Assembly (NCBI RefSeq): GCF_013423485.1
Contig: NZ_JABFFR010000021.1
Coordinates: 1-64,000 of the forward strand
DNA: 64,000 bases
From: Azospirillum oleiclasticum
Lineage (GTDB): Bacteria > Pseudomonadota > Alphaproteobacteria > Azospirillales > Azospirillaceae
Direction: 5' to 3'
The notes beneath the pieces were generated by a model. It did not search any database, was not told the origin of the DNA, and was given only the letters and a program-made list of their open reading frames with translations. This document shows, piece by piece, positions 1 to 8,525 of this stretch; position 1 is the first letter of the stretch, and every line of letters starts with the position of its first letter. The position numbers and the translations under genes are program-made.

Positions 1-288
1 TCCGAATGTGTCAAACCAGTTGGCGCGCTACACGCCCGCGCGCTGGCCGCCGGCTACACGCCACGGCATGTGTCGGAGACGCTGGGCATCGGCATGGACG
101 CCCTGCGCAACGCCTGGAAGGAGGCGGAGGATTTCCGCTACCGGACCTATTGGGAATACCAGTCCATGATCGCCGAAGCCCGCGCTCGGCTCCGGCGCAA
201 CAACGCCTATGTGCTGCCGGCGGCGCTGGTGCCGGACTGGCAGAAAGCCATGTGGGAGCGGATGGAGGCGGCGGTGTCGCGCCCGGCC
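1..288 (+). CDS. C-terminal part of an unidentified protein (5' end outside window)
   Basis: Frame 1 is open from the first base and reads like real protein for about 96 residues. It has a helix-turn-helix-like stretch (ALAAGYTPRHVSETLGIG) followed by a charged helical region containing DFRYRTYWEYQ and ARLRRNNAYVLP. It then enters a proline/glycine-rich low-complexity repeat, and the frame stays open far into guaA antisense, so no credible stop codon can be assigned. I end the call where protein-like composition ends. I do not recognise the family. Its place at the 3' end of guaA suggests the edge of an inserted element, but that is inference. Confidence 0.35.
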
Positions 289-390
289 CCCACCCCGACC
301 CTCCCCCATCTGACGACGGGGAAGGGAGAAGAAAAGGCCCTCCCCCGCGCAGTGGGGAGGGGTTTGGGTGGGGGCCCGACGCGACCACTC
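285..390. repeat. GC-rich palindromic interspersed-type repeat
   Basis: This is a low-complexity block of alternating CCCTCCCCC and GGGGAGGGG runs. The clearest inverted pair is CCTCCCC (339-345) with GGGGAGG (354-360) around a CGCGCAGT-type loop. A looser pair lies just upstream (about 300-326). It has the look of the dispersed intergenic palindromes common in GC-rich Rhodospirillales genomes. No second copy is obvious in this window. It interrupts the preceding reading frame. Confidence 0.5.
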
Positions 391-401
391 CCCTCAACCC
401 C

Positions 402-533
402 GTGCGACACCCCCGTCGCACGTCCGTCCACGAACGATTCTAACCAACCCACTGAAAACACGGAAAAATCCCCCGCTCACACCCATGCGACACCCCGGCA
501 CCCCCGCCGAAAAGCGTCGCACGATGTCGCACG
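402..533. repeat. cluster of TGCGACACCCC / GTCGCACG short repeats beside the guaA 3' end
   Basis: TGCGACACCCC occurs at 403-413 and again at 486-496. GTCGCACG occurs at 415-422, 516-523 and 526-533. The two motifs share the inverted core TGCGAC/GTCGCA, so the block holds five copies in both orientations within 130 bases. It ends 13 bases from the guaA stop codon. Such clusters can be recombinase arm or core sites, but no integrase is visible in the window, so the role is unproven. Confidence 0.45.
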
Positions 534-546
534 GAGCCCGACCGCC

Positions 547-2097
547 TCACTCCCACTCGATGGTGCCGGGCGGCTTGCTGGTGATGTCGTAGACCACCCG
601 GTTCACGCCCCGCACCTCGTTGACGATGCGGTTCGAGACGCGGGCCAGGAACTCGTGCGGAAAATGGTACCAGTCGGCGGTCATGCCGTCGGTCGAGGTG
701 ACGGCGCGCAGCGCCAGCACATGGTCGTAGGTCCGGCCGTCGCCCATCACCCCCACGGTGCGCACCGGCAGCAGCACGGCGAAGGCCTGCCAGATGGCGT
801 CGTAGAGGCCCGCGTTGCGGATCTCCTCCAGATAGATGGTGTCCGCCTTGCGCAGGATCTCCAGCTTCTCCGGGGTGATGTCGCCGGGGATGCGGATGGC
901 GAGGCCGGGGCCGGGGAACGGGTGGCGCTTCACGAAGCTCTCGGGCAGCCCCAGCTCGCGCCCCAGCGCGCGGACCTCGTCCTTGAACAGCTCGCGCAGC
1001 GGCTCGACCAGCTTCAGCTTCATCCGCTCGGGCAGGCCGCCGACGTTGTGGTGGGACTTGATGGTGACGCTGGGACCGCCGGTGAAGGACACGCTCTCGA
1101 TCACATCGGGGTACAGCGTGCCCTGGGCCAGGAAGCCGGCGCCGCCGACCTTGTGCGCCTCCTCGTCGAACACGTCGATGAAGGTGGCGCCGATGATCTT
1201 GCGCTTGGTCTCCGGATCGGTGACGCCGGCCAGCTTGCCGAGGAACAGGTCGGCGGCGTTCCGGTGCACCAGCGGGATGTTGTAGTGGTTGCGGAACAGG
1301 CTCACCACCTCCTCCGACTCGCCCGCCCGCATCAGGCCGGTGTCGACGAAGATGCAGGTGAGCTGGTCGCCGATCGCCTCGTGGATCAGCACCGCGGCGA
1401 CCGAGCTGTCGACGCCGCCGGACAGGCCGCAGATCACCCGTTCCTTGCCGACCTGCTCGCGGATGCGGGCGATGGCGGCCTCGCGGAAGGCGGCCATGGT
1501 CCAGTCGCTGGTGCAGCCGGCGACCCGGTGCACGAAGTTGGCGAGGAGCTGGGCGCCGTGGGTGGTGTGCACCACCTCCGGATGGAACATCGTTCCATAG
1601 AACTGCCGGGCCTCGTCGGCGCAGACGGCGAAGGGCGCGCCCTCGCTGGTGGCGACCACGCGGAAGCCGGGGGGAAGCTCGGTGACCCGGTCGCCGTGGC
1701 TCATCCACACCTGCTCGCGGGCACCCACCACCCACAGCCCGTCGAACAGGGCGCAGGGCTCCTTCACCTCCAGATAGGCGCGGCCGAACTCCTTGTGCTC
1801 GGAGGCGGAGACGGTGCCGCCGAGCTGGTGGCACATGGTCTGCTGCCCGTAGCAGATGCCCAGCACCGGCACGCCCAGCGTGAACACCGCGTCGTCCGCC
1901 CGCGGCGCCCCCGGCTCCAGCACCGAGGCGGGGCCGCCGGACAGGATCACCGCCTTCGGCGCGAAGGCCCGGATACGCTCCGCCGTCATGGCATAGGGGT
2001 GGATCTCGCAATAGACCCCGGCCTCGCGCACACGGCGGGCGATGAGCTGGGTGACCTGCGACCCGAAATCGAGAATGAGGACGCGTTCCGCGGACAT
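547..2097 (-). CDS. guaA: GMP synthase (glutamine-hydrolysing)
   Basis: Converts XMP to GMP using ATP and glutamine, the last step of guanine nucleotide synthesis in the cytoplasm. The protein is 516 residues, close to the family norm of about 525. The N-terminal class I amidotransferase domain has the nucleophile Cys82 in GICYGQ and the partners His172 and Glu174 in FHPEVVH. The ATP pyrophosphatase domain has the PP-loop SGGVDSS at about 226-232. The C-terminus PPGTIEWE is typical of the family. I chose the ATG at 2097, giving MSAERVLILDFGSQ; longer in-frame starts add sequence that is not conserved. The 3' end faces the repeat cluster described above. Confidence 0.98.
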   Translation of the reverse strand: MSAERVLILDFGSQVTQLIARRVREAGVYCEIHPYAMTAERIRAFAPKAVILSGGPASVLEPGAPRADDAVFTLGVPVLGICYGQQTMCHQLGGTVSASEHKEFGRAYLEVKEPCALFDGLWVVGAREQVWMSHGDRVTELPPGFRVVATSEGAPFAVCADEARQFYGTMFHPEVVHTTHGAQLLANFVHRVAGCTSDWTMAAFREAAIARIREQVGKERVICGLSGGVDSSVAAVLIHEAIGDQLTCIFVDTGLMRAGESEEVVSLFRNHYNIPLVHRNAADLFLGKLAGVTDPETKRKIIGATFIDVFDEEAHKVGGAGFLAQGTLYPDVIESVSFTGGPSVTIKSHHNVGGLPERMKLKLVEPLRELFKDEVRALGRELGLPESFVKRHPFPGPGLAIRIPGDITPEKLEILRKADTIYLEEIRNAGLYDAIWQAFAVLLPVRTVGVMGDGRTYDHVLALRAVTSTDGMTADWYHFPHEFLARVSNRIVNEVRGVNRVVYDITSKPPGTIEWE

Positions 2098-2160
2098 GGC
2101 TCGGCACCGGCTTTTTGTGAAGCCGGTTTCATGGCCCCAAGACCAGACGGGGTCAACCCG

Positions 2161-2184
2161 AAAAAACCCCCGCCACGGCGGGGG
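2161..2184 (-). terminator. rho-independent terminator of the GNAT gene
   Basis: Read on the minus strand, a CCCCCGCC/GGCGGGGG hairpin (2167-2184) is followed directly by six T residues (complement of 2161-2166). It lies 29 bases after the acetyltransferase stop codon and before guaA, so it should separate the two transcripts. Confidence 0.8.
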
Positions 2185-2212
2185 CGCCATGCGGGCATCA
2201 CGCCCCGCCCCA

Positions 2213-2764
2213 TCACGCTCCAGCCGACATCCGCGCCAGCGGGTGCAGATCCTGCCAGCCATAGGCGATCTCAACCAGCGACGAGCCGGCGAACTGGATC
2301 GGCCGCTCGGCCGCCCGCGCCCCGCCCATCCGCTCGTAGAACCAGCGCGCCGGGTTGTCGCGGAGACACCAGACGCAGGCGGTCCGCGTGCCGTGCTCCA
2401 GAAGCCGGTCGGCCATGGCCGCCATCAGCCGGCGGCCGATGCCGGTGCCCTGCACCTCGTCCAGCAGGTAGATGGCGTAGAACTCACCGCCGAAATCCGG
2501 AAAACCGCCCCGGCGCGGTCCGCAGGTGGCGAATCCGACCACCGCCCCGCGCGCGTCCACCGCCACGAAGGTGCCGTGGCCGGGCTCGCGCGTCAGCAGC
2601 AGCCCCGACCAGCGGCGCGCCGCCTGATCCTCCGACATGCCGACCAGGAAGCTGGCCGGCACCAGGCCGGGGTAGGTGGTGCGCCAGGTCGCCACATGCA
2701 CATGCGCGATGCCCGGCGCGTCGGTCGGCTGTGCTTCCCGGATCACCGTGTCGGATGCGCTCAT
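2213..2764 (-). CDS. GNAT-family N-acetyltransferase
   Basis: A 183-residue single-domain acetyltransferase of the GCN5-related fold. The acetyl-CoA-binding motif A is visible as LLDEVQGTGIGRRLMAAM, preceded by the beta-strand EFYAIYL and followed by a motif B-like NPARWFYERMGG. The substrate is not predictable; relatives modify small molecules or protein N-termini. The ATG at 2764 was chosen because GGGAGG lies just upstream; earlier in-frame codons lack support. Its own terminator lies between it and guaA, so it is probably monocistronic. Confidence 0.88.
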   Translation of the reverse strand: MSASDTVIREAQPTDAPGIAHVHVATWRTTYPGLVPASFLVGMSEDQAARRWSGLLLTREPGHGTFVAVDARGAVVGFATCGPRRGGFPDFGGEFYAIYLLDEVQGTGIGRRLMAAMADRLLEHGTRTACVWCLRDNPARWFYERMGGARAAERPIQFAGSSLVEIAYGWQDLHPLARMSAGA

Positions 2765-2913
2765 CGCTGCCCTCCCGACTGGAACAGGAACCACCATGAT
2801 CCCGCCCGCCGCCCCGCTTGTCCAGCCGCCCGCAAGCTCCACTGGACAGCACCCCCCGACTCCCCTAAATCTCGGACAAAAGCGTCACAGGGTCACAAGG
2901 GAAGAGGGACAAC

Positions 2914-3063
2914 ATGGCCAGCGTCACCCACACCGACAGCGCCCAATCCGACGAGCTGCTGCGCGAGCACCGGGCGGACTGGATCGCCTTCACGCAGTTC
3001 GTGAAGTACGGCTCCGTCGCCGTCGCCGTGCTGCTCGTGCTGATGGCGTTCTTCCTGCTGTAA
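2914..3063 (+). CDS. aa3-type cytochrome c oxidase subunit IV
   Basis: A 49-residue membrane protein with a short polar N-terminus (MASVTHTDSAQSDELLREH) and one C-terminal membrane helix (VAVAVLLVLMAFFLL). This matches the small alphaproteobacterial subunit IV of the aa3 haem-copper oxidase, which forms a single helix on the core complex and is not catalytic. The start has a good purine-rich RBS (GAAGAGGG, 2901-2908). No other oxidase subunits are nearby, which is usual for this gene. The family assignment rests on length, topology and the TFxxFVKYG-like helix start. Confidence 0.75.
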   Translation: MASVTHTDSAQSDELLREHRADWIAFTQFVKYGSVAVAVLLVLMAFFLL

Positions 3064-3071
3064 CGGCAGGA

Positions 3072-3560
3072 TCACGCGTAGGGCAGCGCCTCGCCGTCGT
3101 CGGCCGGGGCGCGCCCGAGCAGCAGATCGCGCATATCGATCGTCAACTCCTCCATCATGCCCTCCCATTCCGGCTGGGGCTGCTGGACACCCAGCATGAT
3201 CTGGGTCGCCAGATGGACGAGCGACGCACGCACGCACTCGCCCGGCGGGAAGTCCAGATCCAGCGTGTCGCGCAGGAACACACCGAGCTGGTCGGCGGCG
3301 TTCCAGGGATGGACGGTCAGCGTGTGGAAGCCGCTGGTGCCGAGGAACACGGCGTTCAGCGCGCTGGCGAGCTGGTAGATGTCATCCACCGCGTCGTCCT
3401 GCGAGACCCGCCCCTCCGCCGCGTCGCGGAAGGCGGCCAGGCAACGGTCGACATAGCCGCGCACCAGAAGCTCCACCACCCGTTCGTCGGCCAGGTCGTT
3501 GGCACCCTGCAGCGGCTTCAGGAAGGAGATGACGATCGGCTGCGAGTCGAAGGAAGCCAT
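3072..3560 (-). CDS. hypothetical protein, 162 residues
   Basis: I do not recognise the family. It is a soluble, mostly helical acidic protein with no signal peptide or membrane helix. Features include an early helix LADERVVELLVRGYVDRCL, a DDIYQLASALNAVF segment and a C-terminal EELTIDMRDLLLG. The ATG at 3560 (MASFDSQPIV) is preferred over the longer frame because the upstream extension is cysteine/proline-rich and non-conserved in style. It converges on the oxidase subunit gene with 8 bases between stops. Confidence 0.75.
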   Translation of the reverse strand: MASFDSQPIVISFLKPLQGANDLADERVVELLVRGYVDRCLAAFRDAAEGRVSQDDAVDDIYQLASALNAVFLGTSGFHTLTVHPWNAADQLGVFLRDTLDLDFPPGECVRASLVHLATQIMLGVQQPQPEWEGMMEELTIDMRDLLLGRAPADDGEALPYA

Positions 3561-3675
3561 GGGCCGGGTGTCCTGGAAACTGTTCGTCCGGCAATCGGCA
3601 CCGGCACCGCCCCACCCGAATACTCCACAAAGCCGGCACTGTCCACGCCGCGGCGGACACCCCGCAAACGACGAA

Positions 3676-3699
3676 GGCCGCCCCTTCCCAGGAGCGGCC
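3676..3699 (-). terminator. hairpin downstream of ndk
   Basis: GGCCGCCCC and GGAGCGGCC form a 9-bp stem with one mismatch around TTCCCA, 32 bases beyond the ndk stop codon. On the minus strand it is followed by TTCGTCGTTT, which is only weakly T-rich. A terminator is likely but not certain. Confidence 0.5.
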
Positions 3700-3730
3700 C
3701 TCACCGGAACGGCGTCGGTGCGGCGAAGCG

Positions 3731-4153
3731 TCAGCCCACCAGCTCCAGGCCGCTGAAGAAGAAGCGGATCTCCTCGGCGGCCGTCTCCGGCGCGTCGGAG
3801 CCGTGCACCGAGTTGGCCTCGATCGACTCCGCGAAATCCTTGCGGATGGTTCCGGCCGCGGCGTTGGCCGGGTTGGTGGCGCCCATGATCTCGCGGTTGC
3901 GGGCGATGGCGTTCTCGCCTTCTAGCACCTGCACGACGACCGGGCCGGAGATCATGAACTCGACGAGGTCCTTGAAGAAGGCGCGCTCGGCGTGGACGGC
4001 GTAGAACCGCTCGGCCTGCTCCCGGCTCAGCCGGATGCGCTTCTGCGCGACGATGCGCAGGCCGCCGTCTTCGAACCGGGCGTTGATCTTGCCGGTCAGG
4101 TTGCGGCGGGTCGCGTCGGGCTTGATGATCGAGAGGGTGCGTTCGACGGCCAT
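3731..4153 (-). CDS. ndk: nucleoside diphosphate kinase
   Basis: Transfers the gamma phosphate from ATP to nucleoside diphosphates through a phosphohistidine, balancing cytoplasmic NTP pools. It is 140 residues, the exact family length. It begins MAVERTLSIIKPDA and carries the active-site His117 in NSVHGSDA near the C-terminus. KPDA and RNREIMGATNP are diagnostic. Start ATG at 4153. It is divergent from the ABC-F gene with about 190 bases between them, which should hold both promoters. Confidence 0.98.
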   Translation of the reverse strand: MAVERTLSIIKPDATRRNLTGKINARFEDGGLRIVAQKRIRLSREQAERFYAVHAERAFFKDLVEFMISGPVVVQVLEGENAIARNREIMGATNPANAAAGTIRKDFAESIEANSVHGSDAPETAAEEIRFFFSGLELVG

Positions 4154-4345
4154 GGACGTGTGCTCCTTGCGGAAGGCGCCCCGTGTTGGGTTGACGATGG
4201 CATCGGGGGCGCCGAATTGCGCGGCGTTATATCCGCGGTCTTGCCCCGCGTCTACCCGACAATGGCGACATTCGGTGGACGCAGGGGCCAATTCCGGCGG
4301 CAACCCTTCAAAACCGCCGCGTCCTCTGCTACATCGGCCGGTGAT

Positions 4346-6235
4346 ATGCTTCACATAAACGATCTGACGTTCCGCTACGGCGGACGGGTGCTCTTCGACC
4401 AGGCCACCGCCGTCGTGCCCAAGGGGCACCGGGTGGCGCTGGTGGGCCGCAACGGCACGGGCAAGAGCACGCTGCTGAAGCTGATCGCCGGCCAGCTCAC
4501 GGCCGACGGCGGCTCCATCACCCTGCCCTCGGGGATGAGGATGGGCATGGTGGCGCAGGAGGCGCCGTCGGGCGCCACCAGCCTGATCGACACCGTGCTG
4601 GCCGCCGATACCGAACGCACCACCCTGCTGGCGGAGGCGGAGACCACCACCGACCCGCTGCGCATCGGGGAGATCCATACGCGGCTGGCCGACATCGAGG
4701 CGCATTCGGCCCCCGCGCGGGCCGCCCAGATCCTGTCCGGCCTCGGCTTCGACCACGAGGCGCAGCAGCGCCCCTGCTCCGACTTCTCCGGCGGCTGGCG
4801 CATGCGCGTGGCCCTGGCCGGCGTGCTGTTCGCACGGCCCGACCTGCTGCTGCTGGACGAGCCGACCAACCACCTCGACCTCGAAGCCACGCTGTGGCTG
4901 GAGAGCTATCTGAAGAACTACCCGCACACGATCCTGATCGTCAGCCACGACCGCGACCTGCTGAACTCGGTGCCGACCACGACCATCCACGTCGATAACG
5001 GCAAGCTGGTCAGCTACGCCGGCGGCTACGACCAGTTCCTGCGCACCCGACAGGCCAACATCGAGCGGCTGCAGTCGATGGCCGCCAAGCAGGAGGCGGC
5101 GCGCAAGCACATGCAGTCCTACGTGGACCGCTTCCGCTTCAAGGCCAGCAAGGCCCGGCAGGCGCAGAGCCGCCTGAAGGCGCTGGAGCGGCTGGAGCCG
5201 ATCGCGCTGGTGCAGGACGACGACACCATCGCCTTCAACTTCCCGCAGCCCGATGCGCTCGCCCCGCCGCTGATCGCACTTGAGGACGTGGCGGTCGGCT
5301 ATGACGGCAAGCCGGTGCTGAAGCGCGTGTCGCTGCGCATCGACATGGACGACCGCATCGCCATGCTGGGCGCCAACGGCAACGGCAAGTCCACGCTGGT
5401 CAAGCTGCTCGCCGGGCGGCTGGAGGCGATGGGCGGCACCATGCGCCGGTCCGGCAAGCTCAAGGTCGGCTATTTCGCCCAGCACCAGCAGGACGAGCTG
5501 GACCTGTCCATCACCCCGATCCAGCAGATGCAGCGCATCCTGCGCGACGTGCCGGAAACCAAGGTCCGCGCCCATCTCGGCCGTTTCGGCTTCCCGCAGA
5601 CCAAGGCGGAAACGCGCATCGGCGACCTGTCCGGCGGCGAGAAGGCGCGGCTGCTGCTGGCGCTGATGAGCCGCGAGGCGCCGCACATCCTGATGCTGGA
5701 CGAGCCGACCAACCATCTGGACGTGGACAGTCGAGAGGCGCTGATCGAGGCGATCAACGGCTACGAGGGTGCCGTCATCCTGATCAGCCACGACCCGCAC
5801 CTGATCGAGCTGACCGCCGACCGGCTGTGGCTGGTCAACGGCGGCACCTGCAAGCCTTACGACGGCGACCTCGACGACTACCGCCGCATGCTGCTGGAAG
5901 CGGCCCGCGCTGATCGGGCGGACGCCCGCGGCGACACCGGTCCCAGCCGCAAGGACCAACGCCGCGCCGCGGCGGAGGCGCGCGCCCAGCTCGCCCCCCT
6001 CAAGCGCAAGGCGACCGACGCGGAGTCGCAGGTCACCCGGCTGGCCGCCGACCGGAAGACGATCGAGGCGAAGCTGGCCGACCCCGCCCTCTACGACGGG
6101 CCGCCGGACGCGCTCAAGAAGCTCCAGATCGATCTGGGCGCCATCGACAAGCGCCTTTCGGCTGCTGAGGAGGCCTGGTTGGAAGCACTCGAAGCCTACG
6201 AGTCGGCCGCCGCGGACGCGGGGGTGCCCGCGTGA
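4346..6235 (+). CDS. ABC-F family ATP-binding protein (Uup/YheS type)
   Basis: A 629-residue soluble protein with two ABC ATPase domains and no membrane segment, as in ribosome-associated ABC-F factors. Domain 1 has Walker A GRNGTGKST (about 34-42) and LDEPTNHLD. A charged linker (about 245-300, KQEAARKHMQSYVDRF) follows. Domain 2 has GANGNGKST, the LSGGEKARLLLAL signature and a second LDEPTNHLD. The C-terminal coiled coil (about 550-620) is typical of the Uup branch. The ATG at 4346 starts MLHINDLTFRYGG. Its stop overlaps the GTG of the next gene, so the two are translationally coupled. The likely role is resolving stalled ribosomes or branched DNA; the exact subfamily is uncertain. Confidence 0.93.
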   Translation: MLHINDLTFRYGGRVLFDQATAVVPKGHRVALVGRNGTGKSTLLKLIAGQLTADGGSITLPSGMRMGMVAQEAPSGATSLIDTVLAADTERTTLLAEAETTTDPLRIGEIHTRLADIEAHSAPARAAQILSGLGFDHEAQQRPCSDFSGGWRMRVALAGVLFARPDLLLLDEPTNHLDLEATLWLESYLKNYPHTILIVSHDRDLLNSVPTTTIHVDNGKLVSYAGGYDQFLRTRQANIERLQSMAAKQEAARKHMQSYVDRFRFKASKARQAQSRLKALERLEPIALVQDDDTIAFNFPQPDALAPPLIALEDVAVGYDGKPVLKRVSLRIDMDDRIAMLGANGNGKSTLVKLLAGRLEAMGGTMRRSGKLKVGYFAQHQQDELDLSITPIQQMQRILRDVPETKVRAHLGRFGFPQTKAETRIGDLSGGEKARLLLALMSREAPHILMLDEPTNHLDVDSREALIEAINGYEGAVILISHDPHLIELTADRLWLVNGGTCKPYDGDLDDYRRMLLEAARADRADARGDTGPSRKDQRRAAAEARAQLAPLKRKATDAESQVTRLAADRKTIEAKLADPALYDGPPDALKKLQIDLGAIDKRLSAAEEAWLEALEAYESAAADAGVPA

Positions 6236-6903
6236 CCGCCCCGGTCCCCGGCGATGGCGTCTTCTACGACGAGCCCGCCGCCGCCAGCCGTCCCGGCCCG
6301 GAACGCACCTCCGACGTGCTCACCCGCTTCCTGGCGGAGTTGCCGGACGGGCGGGTGACCATCGGCGATCTGATGCGGGCGCTGGGCGACCGCTCGCTCG
6401 GCACCGTGCTGCTCGCCCTGTCGATTCCCACCGTGTCGCCGGTGCCGCTCGGCGTGTCGGTGCTGTTCAACCTGCCGGTCCTGCTGTTCAGCATCCAGCT
6501 TCTGTTCGGCCATGGGGACGCGGGGCTGCCCGGCTGGCTCAGCCGGCGCTCGGTGGCGCGCTCCACGGCGGCACGCATGATCACCGCGGTGCTGCCGCGG
6601 CTGACCGGGATCGAGCGGACGCTGCAGCCGCGCCTGCCGGCCCTGGCGCGGATCGACGGCCAGCCCTGGTTCCCGCTGCTGATCTTCGTGCTGGCCCTGG
6701 TCGCCTTCGTGCCGTTGCCGCTGATGGGCTGGCTGCCCGGATTCGCGCTGGTCTTCCTGGCGCTGGGGCTGATCGAGCGCGACGGCGCCGCCGTCGGGTT
6801 CGGGCTGGCGCTCGCGGCCGGGGCCGTGCTGTTCGCCAGCGTGCTGGTCAGCGGCCTGTCCTACGCCGGGCACGAGCTTCTGACGGGGACGACCGATCCA
6901 TGA
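6232..6903 (+). CDS. ExoD-like exopolysaccharide synthesis membrane protein
   Basis: A 223-residue integral membrane protein of the ExoD family, named after a Sinorhizobium gene needed for exopolysaccharide production and alkaline tolerance; the mechanism is unknown. The cytoplasmic N-terminus (about 1-50) contains the conserved pattern RVTIGDLMRALGDRS. It is followed by SIPTVSPVPLG and several hydrophobic helices, including WFPLLIFVLALVAFVPLPL. The GTG start at 6232 overlaps the ABC-F stop (GTGA), so the two are co-translated. Confidence 0.85.
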   Translation: MTAPVPGDGVFYDEPAAASRPGPERTSDVLTRFLAELPDGRVTIGDLMRALGDRSLGTVLLALSIPTVSPVPLGVSVLFNLPVLLFSIQLLFGHGDAGLPGWLSRRSVARSTAARMITAVLPRLTGIERTLQPRLPALARIDGQPWFPLLIFVLALVAFVPLPLMGWLPGFALVFLALGLIERDGAAVGFGLALAAGAVLFASVLVSGLSYAGHELLTGTTDP

Positions 6904-7046
6904 CGGTTCCGTGACCGGCACCGGTTGCGAGGCTCCGAGTATTCATCCATAAGACGTGTGGGTATCAGCGGTTCGGGACTACGGAGGGGTTTTGCGTGTT
7001 CACCCCGCGTGGCAATCGATCAACAACCTGCGGCGAAAGGCCGGAC

Positions 7047-7658
7047 ATGACGCGATCGGAACTCACCACCGCCATCAAGAAGCGGAAAGTGGGCAAGAAG
7101 CCCCCGGCGGCCTGGATCTTCCTGCAGCGCTGGGCGGCCAACCCGGTGACGATGGGGTCGGTCTGTCCGTCCGGCCCCGGCCTGCAGAAGCTGGTGCGTG
7201 AGAATCTGATCTGCGGTGCGGACGAGGTGGTGGTGGAGTTCGGCGGCGGCACGGGCGCCCTGACCAAGGCGATCCTCGACGGCGGCATTCCGGACGAGCG
7301 CGTCTACACGGTGGAGATCGACAGCAAGCTCGCCGGTTACCTGCGCGGCATCTACCCCCGCGTCAACGTGCTGCACGGCGATTGCCGCCACATCGACCGC
7401 ATGCTCCCGACGAACCTGATCGGCAAGGTCGGCACGCTGCTGGTCGGGCTGCCCATGGTGATCCTGCCCAAGCGCATGCAGGCGGAGATCGTGGACGCCA
7501 TCTTCCGCGTGATCCCGGAGGGGCGGCGCTTCCTCCTCTTCACCTACTCCTTCACCTCGCCGCTCGACATGAAGGCGCTGGGCCTGAAGGGCACGCGGCT
7601 CGGCTGGACTCCGGTCAACTTCCCGCCGGCCTATCTGTGGGGCTACAGCCGGGCCTGA
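7047..7658 (+). CDS. pmtA: phospholipid N-methyltransferase (PmtA-like)
   Basis: A 203-residue SAM-dependent methyltransferase. Motif I is VVVEFGGGTG (about 61-70), preceded by the family-typical WAANPVTMGSVCPSG and followed by DCRHID and GLPMVILPK. Members of this COG3963 group methylate phosphatidylethanolamine towards phosphatidylcholine; some rRNA-methyltransferase-like relatives share the fold. The lysine-rich N-terminus (KKRKVGKKPP) fits membrane-surface association. The ATG at 7047 was preferred to an upstream start because it begins the conserved part. The gene stands alone; a membrane-lipid role is inferred from the family. Confidence 0.8.
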   Translation: MTRSELTTAIKKRKVGKKPPAAWIFLQRWAANPVTMGSVCPSGPGLQKLVRENLICGADEVVVEFGGGTGALTKAILDGGIPDERVYTVEIDSKLAGYLRGIYPRVNVLHGDCRHIDRMLPTNLIGKVGTLLVGLPMVILPKRMQAEIVDAIFRVIPEGRRFLLFTYSFTSPLDMKALGLKGTRLGWTPVNFPPAYLWGYSRA

Positions 7659-7670
7659 TCCCACCCCCGG

Positions 7671-8432
7671 TCACGGCTTCTTCGGTGCAGCCCGGAGAAG
7701 CCGGTCGGTCAGCCCCGGCGGCAGCGCGGCGAGCAGCCACACCGCCGCCGCGGTCGGCCATGGGAAGGCGATCCGCCCCCGGTTGCGGGCAAGGCGCGAG
7801 CGGATGATCCGCGCCGCCGTCTCCCCGTCCATCAGGAAGGGCATCGGGAACGGGTTGCGGGCGGTCATCCGGCTGCGCACGAATCCGGGGCAGACGACCG
7901 AGACCTCAACCCCGTCGGCGGCCAGTTCGCCGCGCAGCGCCTCCCCATAGACCCGTACCGCCGCCTTGCTGGCGCTGTAGGCCGGCGCCCCCGGCATGCC
8001 GCGGAACCCCGCCAGCGACGACACGATGGCGATCTGCCCGCGCCGCCGCTGCCGCATGGCCGGCAGCAGCGGGTGGATGCTGTTCAGCACACCGGTGAGG
8101 TTCACGTCGAAGATGAAGCGCGCCTGCTCCTCGGTCTCGCCGGCCCGTCCGGTGCCGGCCGACACCCCGGCGTTGGCGATCAGCAGATCCACCGGCGCCG
8201 CTTGGTCGACCCCGAGCAGCCACTCCGCCATGCCCTCCCGGTCGGTCACGTCGATGACTGCGGCCGTCACCGCGGCCCCCTGCCCCCGGCACGCGGCCGC
8301 CACCGCCTCCAGCCGGTCCCGGTCCCGCCCGGTCAGCGCCAGCGCGATGCCCCGTGCGGCGTAGAGACGCGCCAGCGACTCGCCGATGCCGCTCGACGCC
8401 CCGGTGATGACGATCGACCCAGGCTCCCGCAT
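7671..8432 (-). CDS. short-chain dehydrogenase/reductase
   Basis: A 253-residue classical SDR. The NAD(P)-binding motif TGASSGIG is at about 10-17, NAG at about 87-89, the catalytic Ser is in IVSSLAG (about 138-139), and Tyr152 and Lys156 form YSASK. The C-terminal AARIIRSRLARNRGRIAFPW plus a hydrophobic tail (VWLLAALPPGL) suggests peripheral membrane contact, as in lipid-acting SDRs. The substrate is unknown. The ATG at 8432 starts MREPGSIVITG. It converges on pmtA with 12 bases between the stops. Confidence 0.92.
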   Translation of the reverse strand: MREPGSIVITGASSGIGESLARLYAARGIALALTGRDRDRLEAVAAACRGQGAAVTAAVIDVTDREGMAEWLLGVDQAAPVDLLIANAGVSAGTGRAGETEEQARFIFDVNLTGVLNSIHPLLPAMRQRRRGQIAIVSSLAGFRGMPGAPAYSASKAAVRVYGEALRGELAADGVEVSVVCPGFVRSRMTARNPFPMPFLMDGETAARIIRSRLARNRGRIAFPWPTAAAVWLLAALPPGLTDRLLRAAPKKP

Positions 8433-8525
8433 GACGATCCCCCCGCTCCCCTTGTTGCTCAGACGATGGGCAGACTGTAAGTTGCCGCTCCATCGCTCCC
8501 CAAGACCTTGTTGCCGAGGCCGACC

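Noticed and set aside
70..2799. 909-residue open frame across the start region and through guaA on the plus strand
   Set aside because: It is antisense to guaA and the GNAT gene; only the first ~96 codons are protein-like and the rest is a GC-driven open frame.
3731..5959. 742-residue minus-strand frame ending in ndk
   Set aside because: Only its last 140 codons are ndk. The upstream part is antisense to the ABC-F gene, Gln/Val-rich with no domain.
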